Source: Agrostemma githago (Eukaryota > Streptophyta > Magnoliopsida > Caryophyllales > Caryophyllaceae). Taken from it: DNA of 64,000 nt. The notes below the pieces were generated by a model. The model was given only the letters and a program-made list of their open reading frames with translations. It ran no database searches and was not told the DNA's origin. Location of the stretch: NCBI GenBank assembly GCA_958450325.1, contig OY288257.1, positions 17,317,873 through 17,381,872 on the forward strand, read 5' to 3'. Below, piece by piece: positions 21,170-32,518 of this stretch. The position numbers were made by a program, and so were the translations under genes. Numbering within the stretch: position 1 is the first letter of the stretch; the number at the start of each line of letters is the position of its first letter.

Positions 21170-23830
21170 TGTGGACATGACATAGGTCCACCCCGACGCG
21201 GCCACGCGCGGGTTTGGGTAGGCGAATGAATCTCCATATGAGAATGGATCGAATTGAAATTTAGGTCTATGTGGAGTCGCCACCGAATTTTGTGGTTATT
21301 CGGAACCATTCGAGCCCACTCTATGTCGTAGTGGTCCGTATACAAAATACGGCCCATTTACGATGTCAGAGTTTATTGGGCTCGTCCCTTTGCATTTGAT
21401 ACCGATACCGACATTATCGGATATCGTGTATTGAATGACTCTCGTGCGCCAACGGTTTCGGGCATCCGGAAACCGAGGTTCTGAGTAATGGGTGAGGGTA
21501 CGTGTTGGGAAGCCCACAAAGGACACCCAACCCCCCCCGCACATTAGCGGCCTCTACTAAGAATTCGAATGACTTACAATACGCGCGTTAGTAAAACGGG
21601 AAAATGATATGAAAAGATTTATTTTCCCTAAACATGTGAATGGAATTGAAACGGGTTTCTAAGTCAATTTAATGCAATTAATTCTACGTCAAAGTGGAAT
21701 TTTAGCATGTGGGTTTATTTAGTATAATAAACGAATAATAATTAAATTGACAAAAGAAATAACAAACGCGTTAGTAACAATGCAATGCCATAACAACTAA
21801 TAACGGTTTGTGTAAATATGAGATGAGATGAAAAGGTGCAAATTATGATGATGCATGTTTTGAAAAGGTAATAATACACATGATTAATTAAACACGTGTT
21901 GACATAAATCATAAATTACTACCGAGTTTTGAAAATAGAATAATGTACGACTTATTGTGTTAATCGTTATGGGTCACTCGATCGAGTGGTCGATGGCCTC
22001 GATCGAGTGGACCTGTAAAAGACGATTCTGCTTTGCGTTATGGACCGTACTCGGCCGAGTTATTGACCAACTCGGTCGAGTACGTAGCCACTCGACCGAG
22101 TCACTGTGAGACTCGATCGAGTAGGCGTCGTAAAAGGCATTCTGATCGGATTTTAGGGTGTCACTCGATCGAGTGACTAAGGCACTCGGTCGAATGGCAC
22201 CTGTACGAATTTGGTTCGTTTGCAATTTAATTGTTGATTTTGAAATTGCTTTTGATTTTTGAGAGTTCGACGATTTTACCGAATCGGACATAAATATTGC
22301 ATAATTTATGTTCGACTTGGTTTTGTATAAATCGCGAATTTTGTTGAACCGAATATAAATATTGTTGAATTTATACTCGATTCTAAATTTGGAGTACTCG
22401 TTGTATCCCATATTCGATTATTTGAATCGATATAGTATATTAGAGTGAAATAGAAAAAAATAAATTAATTTTAGTCGCTTTAAATTAATTATCGTGGTAT
22501 GAACAAATCACGTTAATTAATTCATGTGACTTGATTGTTAGATTCGATATCCAATTATGGAATTGGTACCGAATCTACAATCGACGCTTTACTTGAATAA
22601 AAAAGGACTTGATTCCCTCGACTTCTTCGACATCGAAATAAATCCCTAGGGATTGTGATGTCGGATCCGTGTCAACGGGTTTCGACCCTTATTAAAATTG
22701 ATTTTAAAAATTGATGAATGCAAGATTAATGATGATGATGACGAGAAATAATAACGAATTGTTGTTTAAGTTAATTTATCTCAATAATCAAATAGTCGGG
22801 GTATCGGGATAAGCGACCGACGACGCGTGTGCAGTACACTTGTATATGCGGTTTTCCTTATCCCGGTATCTTTCTTATTCGACACAAATCGATAAATATT
22901 TTAATGCTTTGATATTAGTAATATTATCGATATTATGACGCAACGAAAATAAGTAAAAAAAACGAAAGAAGACGGAGAAAAAGGGGACGGACGACGAGGA
23001 GAGAAAGGAAAGGAAAGAGAGGGTTTTGACACCCTCAACCTACATGTTCGTGTCTCGGTGCAGACTCGTAATCGTGGCTTCTACACAAGAGTCTTCGAGG
23101 TTTTACGTAGGTTAAGTTGTGGTGGCTCGGGATTGATTCCTAAAAATAGGTTTAGGGTTTTGCTAGTGCCAGTTTGCTAGGGTTTGATTAGAGTTTGTAA
23201 AAAGATGTAGTATGTGTGTGTAGGGTTGCTCTAGGGTTTTTAAAAGTTGCAAAAAGATTTTTAGGGTTGTAAAAAGATTGTGTAATTGTGTTGCATGGGG
23301 GTTGCTTATATAGGCATGGCTAGAGTACCGGTTTAGGGTTACTCGACCGAGTATGGGGCTAACTCGGTCGAGTGGCCCGTGAAGCCTGCCGTCGGGCTTG
23401 AAACACGCCCACTCGATCGAGTGGGTGGGTCACTCGATCGAGTAGCCTAGTCGGGTTGCAAGGGTCCATTGTTTTGGACCTTGACTTTGAGTTTGATGGG
23501 TTTTATGTTTGACTTGGACTTTTGAGGATTGTATGGCTGTTTTGTGTGTCTCGGAAACGACTTTGACCGGGGTTGACCCAATCGTGAAAAGTCGGTTTTA
23601 ATTCCGGTGTCGGTTTTGGCCCAAATTAGTCTTGTTTGACTCGGAATGATCCACTGGGCCTGGATTCGAGGTCCGTTTGGTGAGATTTGTACTCCGTAAA
23701 TGTGTTAGCCAACGATTAATGGATTCGAGCCCGTATCCGAGCGCATAGAAACACGTTAGCGTCCGATCATCATCGGGTGTTTTTTGGAAACTGCCATAGA
23801 CACCTGGCGGTCAAAATGCGGGTGTCTACA
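21170..23830 (-). repeat. 5' LTR of element 2
   Basis: Pairs with 13683-16335. A TATA box on the minus strand (TATATAA) is at 23306-23312. Palindrome clusters lie at 23341-23444 (upstream of TATA) and 21975-22195 (downstream). It is followed by TTACC, the second copy of the target duplication. Confidence 0.95.
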
Positions 23831-24200
23831 TTACCTGAGACGCGCGATCTGTCGGGTGTGGGCCCATGGGTCAGGTAGCCTAGCCCTTGTGGCATAACGG
23901 TTTGGATGGGTGGTGATAGCTCCAGATCCAGCCTAGTGACCACCTCTTGAGGAATCGCCCTGGAGGTTTGCCCACTAACGGCGGGTTCTGTGTGGAAGCT
24001 TGGTTCCCCTCCAGATATCATAGGCAGGATCTCTGGCGACGGTTGGACTGGAGCGGATGGTGGCCTTAATGCCGCTTTTATCTGAGCCCTGATGTCCCGG
24101 TTGTCCTTCTGCAAGGTCTTCACCGCTTGCTGCAGAGTGTTGATCCCCTGAAGTATCTCCATCACGGGATCTGGGGCTGACGGAATTCTGAGGGCATCTC
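23831..24200 (-). pseudogene. Element A gag, second fragment
   Basis: A stretch of A isolated between elements 2 and 3. The minus frame runs from ALRIPSAPDPVMEILQGINT through a helical segment (LQQAVKTLQKDNRDIRAQIK) to a Pro-rich part ending SRVSGN. It continues the 39521-39781 fragment across element 3 in frame and runs into GNLFSGIENRE at 13682 across element 2. This frame continuity supports the nesting model independently of the target duplications. Confidence 0.85.
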
Positions 24201-25783
24201 TGATGGGAGGGATTTGCCGCGGATCCCGCCGTCAAATAATAACCAACTAACCTAACTTGGGTAGCTAGGGCAAGTCGGGTAGAATCCACAGGGACGGAAA
24301 ATGCGTTTGGACTAATGGGTGCTACGGTCTAGGACTAAGTTCGAGACAAGCTAATCTAGGGCGATGGCTAAGGAATAGGCTAAGTCTAAAACGCGGAAAA
24401 TGAAGGCAAAACAACTAACTAACGACTAAGGGAAGCAAAGATTACAATAAGAATGAAAACTAGGGTTAGGTCGGGTTCATGGATGCAAAGGAGACAAAAA
24501 GGGGAAAACGGGGTCACTAGCATGCTTTCGTAGCCTAGATTCTACCGATCGGGCTCTCGCTACGTAATCGGCCTAGGGGTCGTCCTCACTGGGCTCTCGC
24601 TACGTAGTGAGGCAAACAAACCAACCAACCAAACACATACATACAAGAGAAGATGCAAGAAAAACAAGGATTGATCGTCTCTAGTCTCACAAGCATTTCA
24701 CAAGGAGTGCAAGGTCAATGGGAAACAACAAAAACAACATCTAGTACCACCCATCTCACCCTAATCATCCAAAATCACAACCAATCACCCTAATAACCCT
24801 AGCAAGAGTCTACTCTAACATATCTAATCTAAAACTAACACTAACAAGATAAACAAAAACAAAAACAAGAGGATGCATATGTAAAACTAACAAGGATGAT
24901 GAACAAAACAATAAACAAGAACTAAAGATTGAAACTTGATTAATAAAACAAAGATAAAGTGAAGGGAAAAGAGATTATACCATACTAGAAGATGAAAGGA
25001 AGAATGAAAACTTGTATAAAAGAGAAAACCCAAAACAATCACCCAAGGTTGTCAATCTTGGTGGAGATCTTGAAGAATTCACTTAATACAAGGATAAACT
25101 AAGATTAATGACTAATTACCGACTAATCTACTCTAATCTAAGCTAATCTATGCTAAAGTAGTCTAGGGTTTAGTGGGTAATGTCTAACCTCCCATAAGAT
25201 TACAAGAGGGAAGTATTTATAAGGTTACAAGAATGAAGGAGGAGAAAAGAATATGTCTCGCGCAGCAGCACCACGGTCCCGACCGGGACGGATTGGTCCC
25301 GACCGGGAAGAGCAATAACACAACCCGGTGTTATGCTTGATCCCGACCGGGAAGGGCTGGTCCCGACCGGGACGGACCCAGGTCAATAGCTTCGCTAAAT
25401 GCACACCTCATCCCGGACGGGTTGAGGCCATCCTGACCGGGATGGGCCTTGTAGGCCTCAAATAAGCTCTTTTTGGTCCCTCCTTGCTTCTCATGGGTTT
25501 CTTATCGATTCTCGGGACTCGGGATCGGGTCTAAGAGGCTCTGGATTGAGTTCCGAGGTCTTGGGGTCGAATCCAAGGCATCGAGTGATCGTTCCTTCAC
25601 TTCGTTGGCTCCAAAAAGTGTATGTATCGAGTCGGATTTGCTCCAACTCTTCACAATTGGTCTCGGGAACCTGAAACGAACTAAAGGAAGCATAAGTAGT
25701 CCATAAACCGCTCCCAAGGAGCGATTCCACAAGGAAAATGGGACCAAACACAGTAAAATAGGCGCTACAATCTACACTTATCA
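24201..25783 (-). repeat. 3' LTR of element 3
   Basis: Pairs with 37930-39520. TATAAATA on the minus strand is at 25214-25221. Six TCCCG-NN-CGGGA-type palindromes (some degenerate) lie just upstream at 25276-25445. Confidence 0.95.
25276..25445. promoter_or_regulatory. Six-copy palindrome cluster upstream of TATA, element 3 LTR
   Basis: Six near-palindromes of form CCCG-NN-CGGG, mostly with centre AC, two of them degenerate. They lie about 55-225 bp upstream of the minus-strand TATA box. The active 5' LTR copy is 39013-39180 with its TATA box at 38951-38958. Confidence 0.6.
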
Positions 25784-28308
25784 ACTCCCCCACACTTAAC
25801 CCTTACTCGCCCTCGAGTAAGCACATACTAACTACTAAACTAGCCGAGTGGGTATTAGCGCACCCTACGCCCTTTCAACTCACGTGAGTACACTTAGAGG
25901 AAAAGTGCACTCCGCAAGGCAAGTAAGGTCTTGCGACAAAACCGTGGATGCAACCGGACACAAAACACATAAACAAACAAACACACAAATAAACAAATAA
26001 TCGGTTGCACCCAAAAGAAAACAAATACCGTTTCCCTCAAACAAGCGGTGAAAGAAGCACCGGTTTAGGACTCGAGGAAAGTGACAACGTTCCCAAGCTA
26101 ATCATACAAATCGAGATGAACTAAACCCTAATAGTATGACGATAAAGCAAAAAAAACGTTGGTAACTTACCTAGGTCTTCCTAACTTTCTAAGAACGTAC
26201 TACGGGACGATCGGCGGAATGGAAAAAGGAAGAACCTTGGTGTTAGTCGACACTGTAGGTAAGTGAGACCCTGCCCCCTTTAGCGATGAGCCAAGAGGGT
26301 CGTCCCATGCCCGAAACCGCCCAACTAGTCCAAGTAAAAAGGTGGAAATATTTGCAAAGTGAGGGAAGACCGACCATCACCGCTATCATCCTTCCTAGGG
26401 ACTCGGTCCTTTGGTAGGCTCTTCACGATAATAGTCGGTAAAAGGCTTATTTTTGTGGGGTTGAGATCTTTTTGTGAGACGATTTTCTTTTTGGCATTTT
26501 TCTTTCTTTTGCATTTTTGCTTTGTTTTGCTATGCCATTTCTTTTTCTTCTTTTCTATTTTCTTTTTGGCTTTTTGTGCCTTTTCTTTCTCTTCAATCTT
26601 TTCTTTCATTCATTTTCTTTCTTTGGCCCTTTTTGGCTAGATTTGAGTTGTAGACATTTCTATGCAACAAGAAAGAGAGACTTCAACAAATTGCAATTTT
26701 ATTGTGCGGATATGTGTAGGATGTAGGGGAATGGGAGAGTCGGGAGCGCGCTTTCCCTTCAAACCCACAAAAAGGGGAAAACTTGGACTAATCAAACAAT
26801 CCCAAACACGGTCACCTAAGGGACGGGACTCGGCAACCAAGGCCTTTTCACACCGTGGGTGGTCATAATGGTCAAAATGCAAATCCCGTAGTAAATCCCT
26901 AGTAAGCTAGGTGGGCTCAAGGTAAAGGACCAACGAAATCATTGATTTAGGGTCATTCTACTAGACTAAAGTCCAAGACTCAATTTACATCACTAGAAAG
27001 GGAAAGTAAACACTCGCACACTAGCCTCTAAACCGGGTTTTCGAAAAACCGTTTACACACATGACACATTACACAACACAAAACAAAGACATGACGAAAA
27101 CGAGAGAAAAAGAGACAAAAGGTAACAATATAAAAAAAAACAAGACAAGCACAAAAACAAAACAAACACCTCCCCGAACTTCCAATCAAGTCACCAAATC
27201 AACCACAACTTTACAAAGCTCCACCCGAGCACACCTCATCACAAATCTCCTCCAAACATTACAAGAGATAAAGAGGAGGAAGGGATAAAAGGGTATTACC
27301 GGATGTCTTGAAAGCTTTCCAAAGCTAACGGTAATTAAGCGACCTACAAGGAAAAAGGGAGTCAAACACGCACACAAAACACATATACGACAAAACGACA
27401 CAAAAGGAAAAACACACAAAATAAAATCTTTTTGATTTTTGTGAAATTTTTTCAAATTTTTAGGGTTTTTTTAAAGATTTTTCGGAAAACTATAAAAATA
27501 AAACTAACTATACTAGAATATCGCTCCCCCACACTTAAACCGAGCAATGTCCTCATGCTCGATCGTAGTGAAAGGAGAGCCAAAAGAAAAGAAGAGAAAC
27601 TACGAAAATAAAGCTAAAAATTAAAATTAAAGCGGAGAAAAGGGTAGAGTGTGTCCGGCCGGGGTGTAATCAAGTCACCATGGGCCGAGACGAGAAAAGA
27701 TATGGATGAGGGAAGAAATAGAAAGAAGGAAATAAAATGAAATGGGAGGGGAGGACTAGGTGTAATCAAGTCACCTAGCCCGGATTCCGCCTAAATCCGA
27801 CTAAATCCTACAAAATAAGAGTGAAAAACTTGTAAAATTTGGATTTTGGAAAGGACTCTCAATGTAGTCACGTCATCGAGAGTCGGGAGCAATAACTACC
27901 AAGGCCTCGAAGGCCACCATGACACAAAAGTGTACAAGGGGAAGGGAACAAACACAAAGGAAAACAAGCGATAAAAGACGGAAAAGAAAGGATAGTTGTC
28001 GTACCAATAGGTTAGCAACTCACTCGCTCCATCGTCTCATAGATCAATATAGGTACTTTGCTTGTCTTCGTCATTGTCATCCCGCTTCAAACTTGATAAA
28101 ACCGCATGGTAGAGGTAGTAATGGTGTGAGGGGGGTGGGATTTGATGGGAAAGTTGGTGTAAAGAGAAGAGAAGGTGAGGTGAGGGTATGCATATGAAGT
28201 GTAAGGTCATATGATAGGTGCAAGGGTAGGTAGGGAGGTTGGGAGGGGGTATAAAATGGTAGGGTGGGCTCACATGATGAAGAAGAGGCCAAAAGAGGAG
28301 AAGGAGAC
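25784..28308 (-). other. Non-coding 3' part of element 3, with two polypurine tracts
   Basis: No gene supported; the small ORFs are shadows or low complexity (a T/C-rich stretch at 26480-26640). The polypurine tract TTAAGTGTGGGGGAG occurs just inside the 3' LTR (25784-25798, minus strand), and the same 15-mer occurs at 27524-27538 beside a GAGGACATTG motif. GTAATCAAGTCACC is repeated at about 27666 and 27760. Confidence 0.7.
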
Positions 28309-28497
28309 CATCCCGGTCGGGATGGATGGTCCCGGTCGGGATGACACACCCGTCCCGGTCGGGAAGCCCTCGTCCTGATCGGGATGGCTCCACAGAAAGC
28401 TCCAATTTTTGCACCCTCATCCCGATCGGGATGGCTCCTTCCCGGTCGGGATGGCACATCCTTCCCGATCGGGAAGCCTCTTTTCGGCCGGGAAGGG
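28309..28497. promoter_or_regulatory. Eight-copy palindrome cluster inside element 3
   Basis: Eight TCCCG-NN-CGGGA near-palindromes with centres GT, AT and GC lie downstream of the element's ORF. TATAAAA on the plus strand at about 28251-28257 points into this cluster. The counterpart in element 4 is 32883-33071. Confidence 0.55.
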
Positions 28498-28775
28498 TCT
28501 TCATGACTCCCAAGATCCCAAAAGCTTATCCAAAGCTTCAGAAACTGACTCCCATGCCCAATTCCAAGCTTCTATCATCAACTACTCTCCTCGAGACTTC
28601 ATCTTTACTTCATACCTAACAAACAAGCTCAAAGCATTCATCAAAATCCCTCCCTCACATCGCTCATCAAAATACCAAAGTACAAGATCTCCACAAAAAC
28701 TAACAATCCTAAAAACCAAAATATCCAAACAAACATAAACACAAATACAAGCAGAAAAGAAAAGGGAAAAGATAT

Positions 28776-29552
28776 TTACACTAAGCTACTCTCACCAACT
28801 ACACCTCCATAGCCATCAAGAGCACGAAGGAGTAAGTCAAATGCCCTAGCAACATCTTCATTTAAGCTCACATGGCCGAGCCTAGCCACTTTCAAGAGCT
28901 TCCAAGTCGGAGGTAAGAAGCAATCTTCTTCATTATGCTCGGGGTTCTCGTGATCTTCCGGGTCTTCGGAACCAACATAGCAATGACTCTTATGACCATC
29001 CGGTAGGTATAGTGGTCTAGAGTCATGCTCGGTGTTATGATGTGGGAGATCACACCCTAGGGGTGTCGCTTCTTCTACGGGGTCGAGAGTGGAACTCTTT
29101 TCCACCGCCCGACAAGGATCCTCTTCACCAACCGTCTCACAAGACAAGGGGCTAGACATCGAGTGCAATAGAGGAGGAGAAGGCATCAAGTTTTCTTCAT
29201 TGGAGGCTCTAGGATCCTCCAATTTCCCATTCAAGGCAAGTTCCAAGGCATCTACTTCTTTTTCCCAAGTATTACGCTCCTTTTCACTCACCTTGTCAAT
29301 ATGGCCTAGAGGAGGTATGTCTTCACTTGGCTTTGGATTGTCTATATCCGGTTCCTCACGAAGAAAATCGAACAAATCCAATTTGATAGCCAATACATCG
29401 GCTCCCCAAGAGTTATCTTGAGAATCATGTTCATACCCCTCCTCATTGTCGACCCTTGAAGCTTCAACTTCCTCTACTCTTCCCCTATCTTCACCACCCA
29501 AGCAACATTCAACAATGATCTCTTGATCGACCCTCTCTTCTTCATTTGTAGC
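28776..29552 (-). pseudogene. Element 3 ORF, C-terminal part (after element 4)
   Basis: The frame enters at 29552 (ATNEEERVDQE) and joins the fragment at 37215-37724 once element 4 and one target duplication are removed. It carries an acidic region with GADVLAIKLDLFDFLREEP, PPLGHIDKVSEKERNTWEKE and VDALELAL, and ends FDLLLRALDGYGGVVGESSLV. Function is unknown; there is no known catalytic motif. It matches element 4's ORF closely and keeps a longer C-terminus, because element 4 has a one-base deletion near 32420. Confidence 0.75.
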
Positions 29553-29892
29553 TGATAAGTGCCATTTATAGTGCCTATTTTGTAGTGTTTTGGTCCCTTT
29601 TTCCTTGTAGAATCGCTCCTTGGGAGCGATTTATGGGCTTCTTATGCTTCCTTTAGTTCGTTTCAGGTTTCCGAGACCGATTTGGAAGAGTTGGAGCGAT
29701 TCCGACTCGATACATACACATTTTGGAGCCAACGGAGTAGAGGAACGATGACTCGATGCCTTGGAATCGACCCCGAGACCTCGGGACACAATCCCGATCC
29801 TCAGAGACCTGATCCCGAGTCCTGAGAATCGACGAGAAACCCATGAGAGGCAAGGAGGGACCAAAGAGCTCTTAAGGGAGGCCTACAAAGAC

Positions 29893-30039
29893 CCATCCCG
29901 TTCGGGATGGCCTCATCCCGTTCGGGATGAAGTGAGCATGAAGCGCGGCTACTGTGAGACCATCCCGATCGGGAAGGTGGCGTCCCGACCGGGACCGACC
30001 TCGTCCCGACCGGGACCACCCCGTCTCGGCCGGGACGGG
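29893..30039. promoter_or_regulatory. Six-copy palindrome cluster upstream of TATA, element 4 LTR
   Basis: CATCCCG-NN-CGGGATG-type palindromes with centres TT, TT, AT, AC, AC and GC end about 50 bp before the TATA box. The same set is in the 3' LTR at 35943-36086. Confidence 0.62.
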
Positions 30040-30089
30040 CCTGCTGCAGCTCCGCTTTGTTTCTTTTTTCTCCTTTCCATTTGTAACCC

Positions 30090-30097
30090 TATATATA
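30090..30097 (+). promoter_or_regulatory. TATA box, element 4 5' LTR
   Basis: TATATATA in the context ACCCTATATATACTC. The 3' LTR copy is at 36139-36146. Its place after the palindrome cluster defines the U3/R border region. Confidence 0.7.
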
Positions 30098-31163
30098 CTC
30101 TTCCCTTGTTATGTTAAGCTTATGCCTTTCATTAGAGACTAAACCCTAGATAGATTAGCATAGATTAGTGTAGATTAGTCTTTAGATAATCGTTAATCTT
30201 AGATTAATGCTTGTAATTTGGGAATTCTTCAAGATCTTCACCAAACTTGACAAACTTGGATGTTTGTTTTGGGTTCTTCCATTTATGCAAGTTTCTTTCT
30301 TCTTTTCATCTTCTAGTTTGTTATAATCTCTTCTCCTTTCTCTTGTTTCTTATTTTATCATTCAAGTTTGTATCTTTGTTGATGTTATTGATTGTAGTTC
30401 ATAGTTCTTGTTAGTTTCTTCATGTTTGTTTTGATTGCTTTGTTGATTCATCTTATTAGTGTTAGTTTTAGTATAGATACGTTAGAGTAGTATTCTTGCT
30501 AGGGTTAGTAAGGTGATTAGGGTGTTAATTGGGTGATTAAGGGATTGTTGGAGATGTTGGTGGAAGATTTGGGTTTCCTCTTGGTTAGATGCATGGTACA
30601 TGTTTGTTGAAATGCTTGAATGACTAAGTAGTTGTGAATGCTTGTTTTTCTTGCCTTTCTCTTGTGGGTGATAGTTGTTTGTGGGTTCGGTCCCCTCATT
30701 AAGTTGCGAGAGCCCGGTGAGGATGACCCCTAGGTCGGTCTAAGTTGCGAGAGCCCGGATGCGACCTAGGCCTATAGCATGCTAGTACTCCGTTTGTCGT
30801 TTGTGTCGCCAAGGTGGGTTTTAGGATGAACCTCTAGGTGAGTCTAAGTTGCGAGAGCCCGGGCATTACCTAGTTTACCCTACTACCTCCTTCACTCTAG
30901 TTCTCCCTTGACCATTCCGTTACCCCTTTGACCCCGATCTAATCCTAGCCCGTTTCCTTTGTTTGTTTCCTTGTTTTAGACCTTAGATTAGTCCATAGCC
31001 ATCCCCCTTAGACTAGCTTGTCTTGAACATAGTCCTTGACCGTAGCATACCTTAGTCCGACCTCCCGTCCCTGTGGATTCGACCTGACTTACCCTAGCTA
31101 CCCACTAGGTATAGCCGGTTTTGTTTGACGGTTGGGATTCACGACAAATCCCTCCCATCAAAT

Positions 31164-31181
31164 TGGCGCCGTTGCCGGGGA
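31164..31181 (+). other. Primer binding site of element 4 (tRNA-Asp type)
   Basis: TGGCGCCGTTGCCGGGGA, three bases after the LTR end; identical to the site in element 1. Confidence 0.92.
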
Positions 31182-31366
31182 CGGCGTAGTTTAGACTTTT
31201 GTTTGCTTAGTTTTGGACTTTGTTCTTGATTTTTGTGTTCTCTTCTCCTTGTGTATCTCCGTTTTTCTTCTTGTGTGTTACTCTCTCTTCCTAGTGCCTC
31301 ACAAGCACTAGGCTACTAACGTTTACTCAAGTGCTTCTAGCTCATCCTAGGTACCAAAGCGACGTT

Positions 31367-32518
31367 ATGAACATGGCTCGTCCAAGCTACCATCAACCAT
31401 CACGGGACAACTTTGGGGCAAATGGCCAAGTCCCAAAATTTCACCAACCATATCAACCTCATCAACAATCTTATGAACGCCCTCCTTACGGTTACCAAGA
31501 AAGTTGTCAAGGATCATTCCAACATCCTAACAACTACCAAACACCCTCACATAACCCACAACCACAAGATCCCAAATTTGAGACTTTTCAAATGATGTCT
31601 CAATTGCTTAAGAGTCAACATGATGCGATAGCTCTATTGCAAAAGACTCAACAAGCGATGGTGGCTCAAATAATAGGGGTTGAAAAGGAGCTCAAGGCCC
31701 AAATAGAGGTGCAAGATGCTCGCATCAATGCATTCATGGCCCGTATCACGATGTCGGCCACTCGAGCTCCACTACATGTTGAGGAAGGTTCATTTGGGCA
31801 TGAAGGTCGGGTGTCTCAACCCAATCTTGAAGCTACAAATGAAGAAGAGAGGGTCGATCAAGAGGTCATTGTTGAGTGTTGCTTGGGAGGTGAAGATGAG
31901 GGAAGAATAGGGGAAGTTGAGGCTTCAAGGGCCCACAATGAGGAGGGGAGTGAACATGATTCTCGAGATAATTCTTGGGGAGCCGATGTATTGGCGATAA
32001 AATTGGATTTGTTCGATTTTCTTCGTGATGAACCACTAGACAATCCAAAGCCAAGTGAAGACATACCTCCTCTAGGCCATATTGACAAGGTGAGTGAAAA
32101 GGAGCGCAATACTTGGGAAAAAGAAGTAGATGCCTTGGAACTTGCTTTGTATGAGGAATTGGAGGATCCTAAAGCCTTCAATGAAGAAAACTTGATGCTT
32201 TCTCCTCCTCTACTGCACTCGATGCCTAGCCCTTTGTCTTGTGAGAAGGTTGGTGAAGAGGATCCTAGTCGGGCGGTGGAAAAGAGTTCCACTCTCGACC
32301 CCGTAGAAGAAGCGACACCCCTAGGGTGTGATCTCCCACATCTTGACACCGAGCACGACTCTAGACCACTATACCTACCGGATGGTCATAAGAGTCGTAG
32401 CTATGTTGGTTTGGAAGACCGGAAGATCACGAGAACCCCGAGCATAATGAAGATGATCGCTTCTTCCCTCCGACTTGGAAACTTTTGGGAGTGGCTAGGC
32501 TCGACCATGTTAGCTTAA
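31367..32518 (+). CDS. Gag-C-like acidic ORF of element 4 (383 residues), unknown function
   Basis: I take the ATG at 31367 (MNMARPSYHQ). Residues 1-70 are Gln/Pro/His/Tyr-rich; about 75-130 form a helical region with repeated SQ(Q/H)(D/A)AI units and VEKELKAQIEVQDARINA, like the region after the capsid in Athila gag proteins. The rest is acidic, with GADVLAIKLDLFDFLRDEP and GHIDKVSEKERNTWEKEVDA shared almost unchanged with element 3. The frame shifts near 32420 compared with element 3 (one base lost in a CCC run), giving a different tail, ITRTPSIMKM..., and a stop at 32518. Whether it encodes a working protein is uncertain; no enzyme domain is seen. Confidence 0.62.
   Translation: MNMARPSYHQPSRDNFGANGQVPKFHQPYQPHQQSYERPPYGYQESCQGSFQHPNNYQTPSHNPQPQDPKFETFQMMSQLLKSQHDAIALLQKTQQAMVAQIIGVEKELKAQIEVQDARINAFMARITMSATRAPLHVEEGSFGHEGRVSQPNLEATNEEERVDQEVIVECCLGGEDEGRIGEVEASRAHNEEGSEHDSRDNSWGADVLAIKLDLFDFLRDEPLDNPKPSEDIPPLGHIDKVSEKERNTWEKEVDALELALYEELEDPKAFNEENLMLSPPLLHSMPSPLSCEKVGEEDPSRAVEKSSTLDPVEEATPLGCDLPHLDTEHDSRPLYLPDGHKSRSYVGLEDRKITRTPSIMKMIASSLRLGNFWEWLGSTMLA

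Larger units (their letters stand above)
13683..23830 (-). mobile_element. Element 2: non-autonomous Ogre-like gypsy retrotransposon
   Basis: LTRs of 2653 and 2661 bp flank a 4.8-kb internal region. TSD TTACC is present at 13678-13682 and 23831-23835. The ends are TGTGGACA...TGTCTACA. Orientation is minus, from the primer site at 21149-21166, the polypurine tract at 16336-16348 and the gag ORF. The primer site and gag resemble Ogre elements, but there is no protease, RT or integrase. It inserted in the gag gene of A. Confidence 0.95.
29553..31160 (+). repeat. 5' LTR of element 4
   Basis: Begins TGATAAGTGCC and ends CTCCCATCA. A palindrome cluster at 29893-30039 precedes a TATA box (TATATATA) at 30090-30097. 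Three copies of TAAGTTGCGAGAGCCCGG occur at about 30700, 30739 and 30844. Confidence 0.95.
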
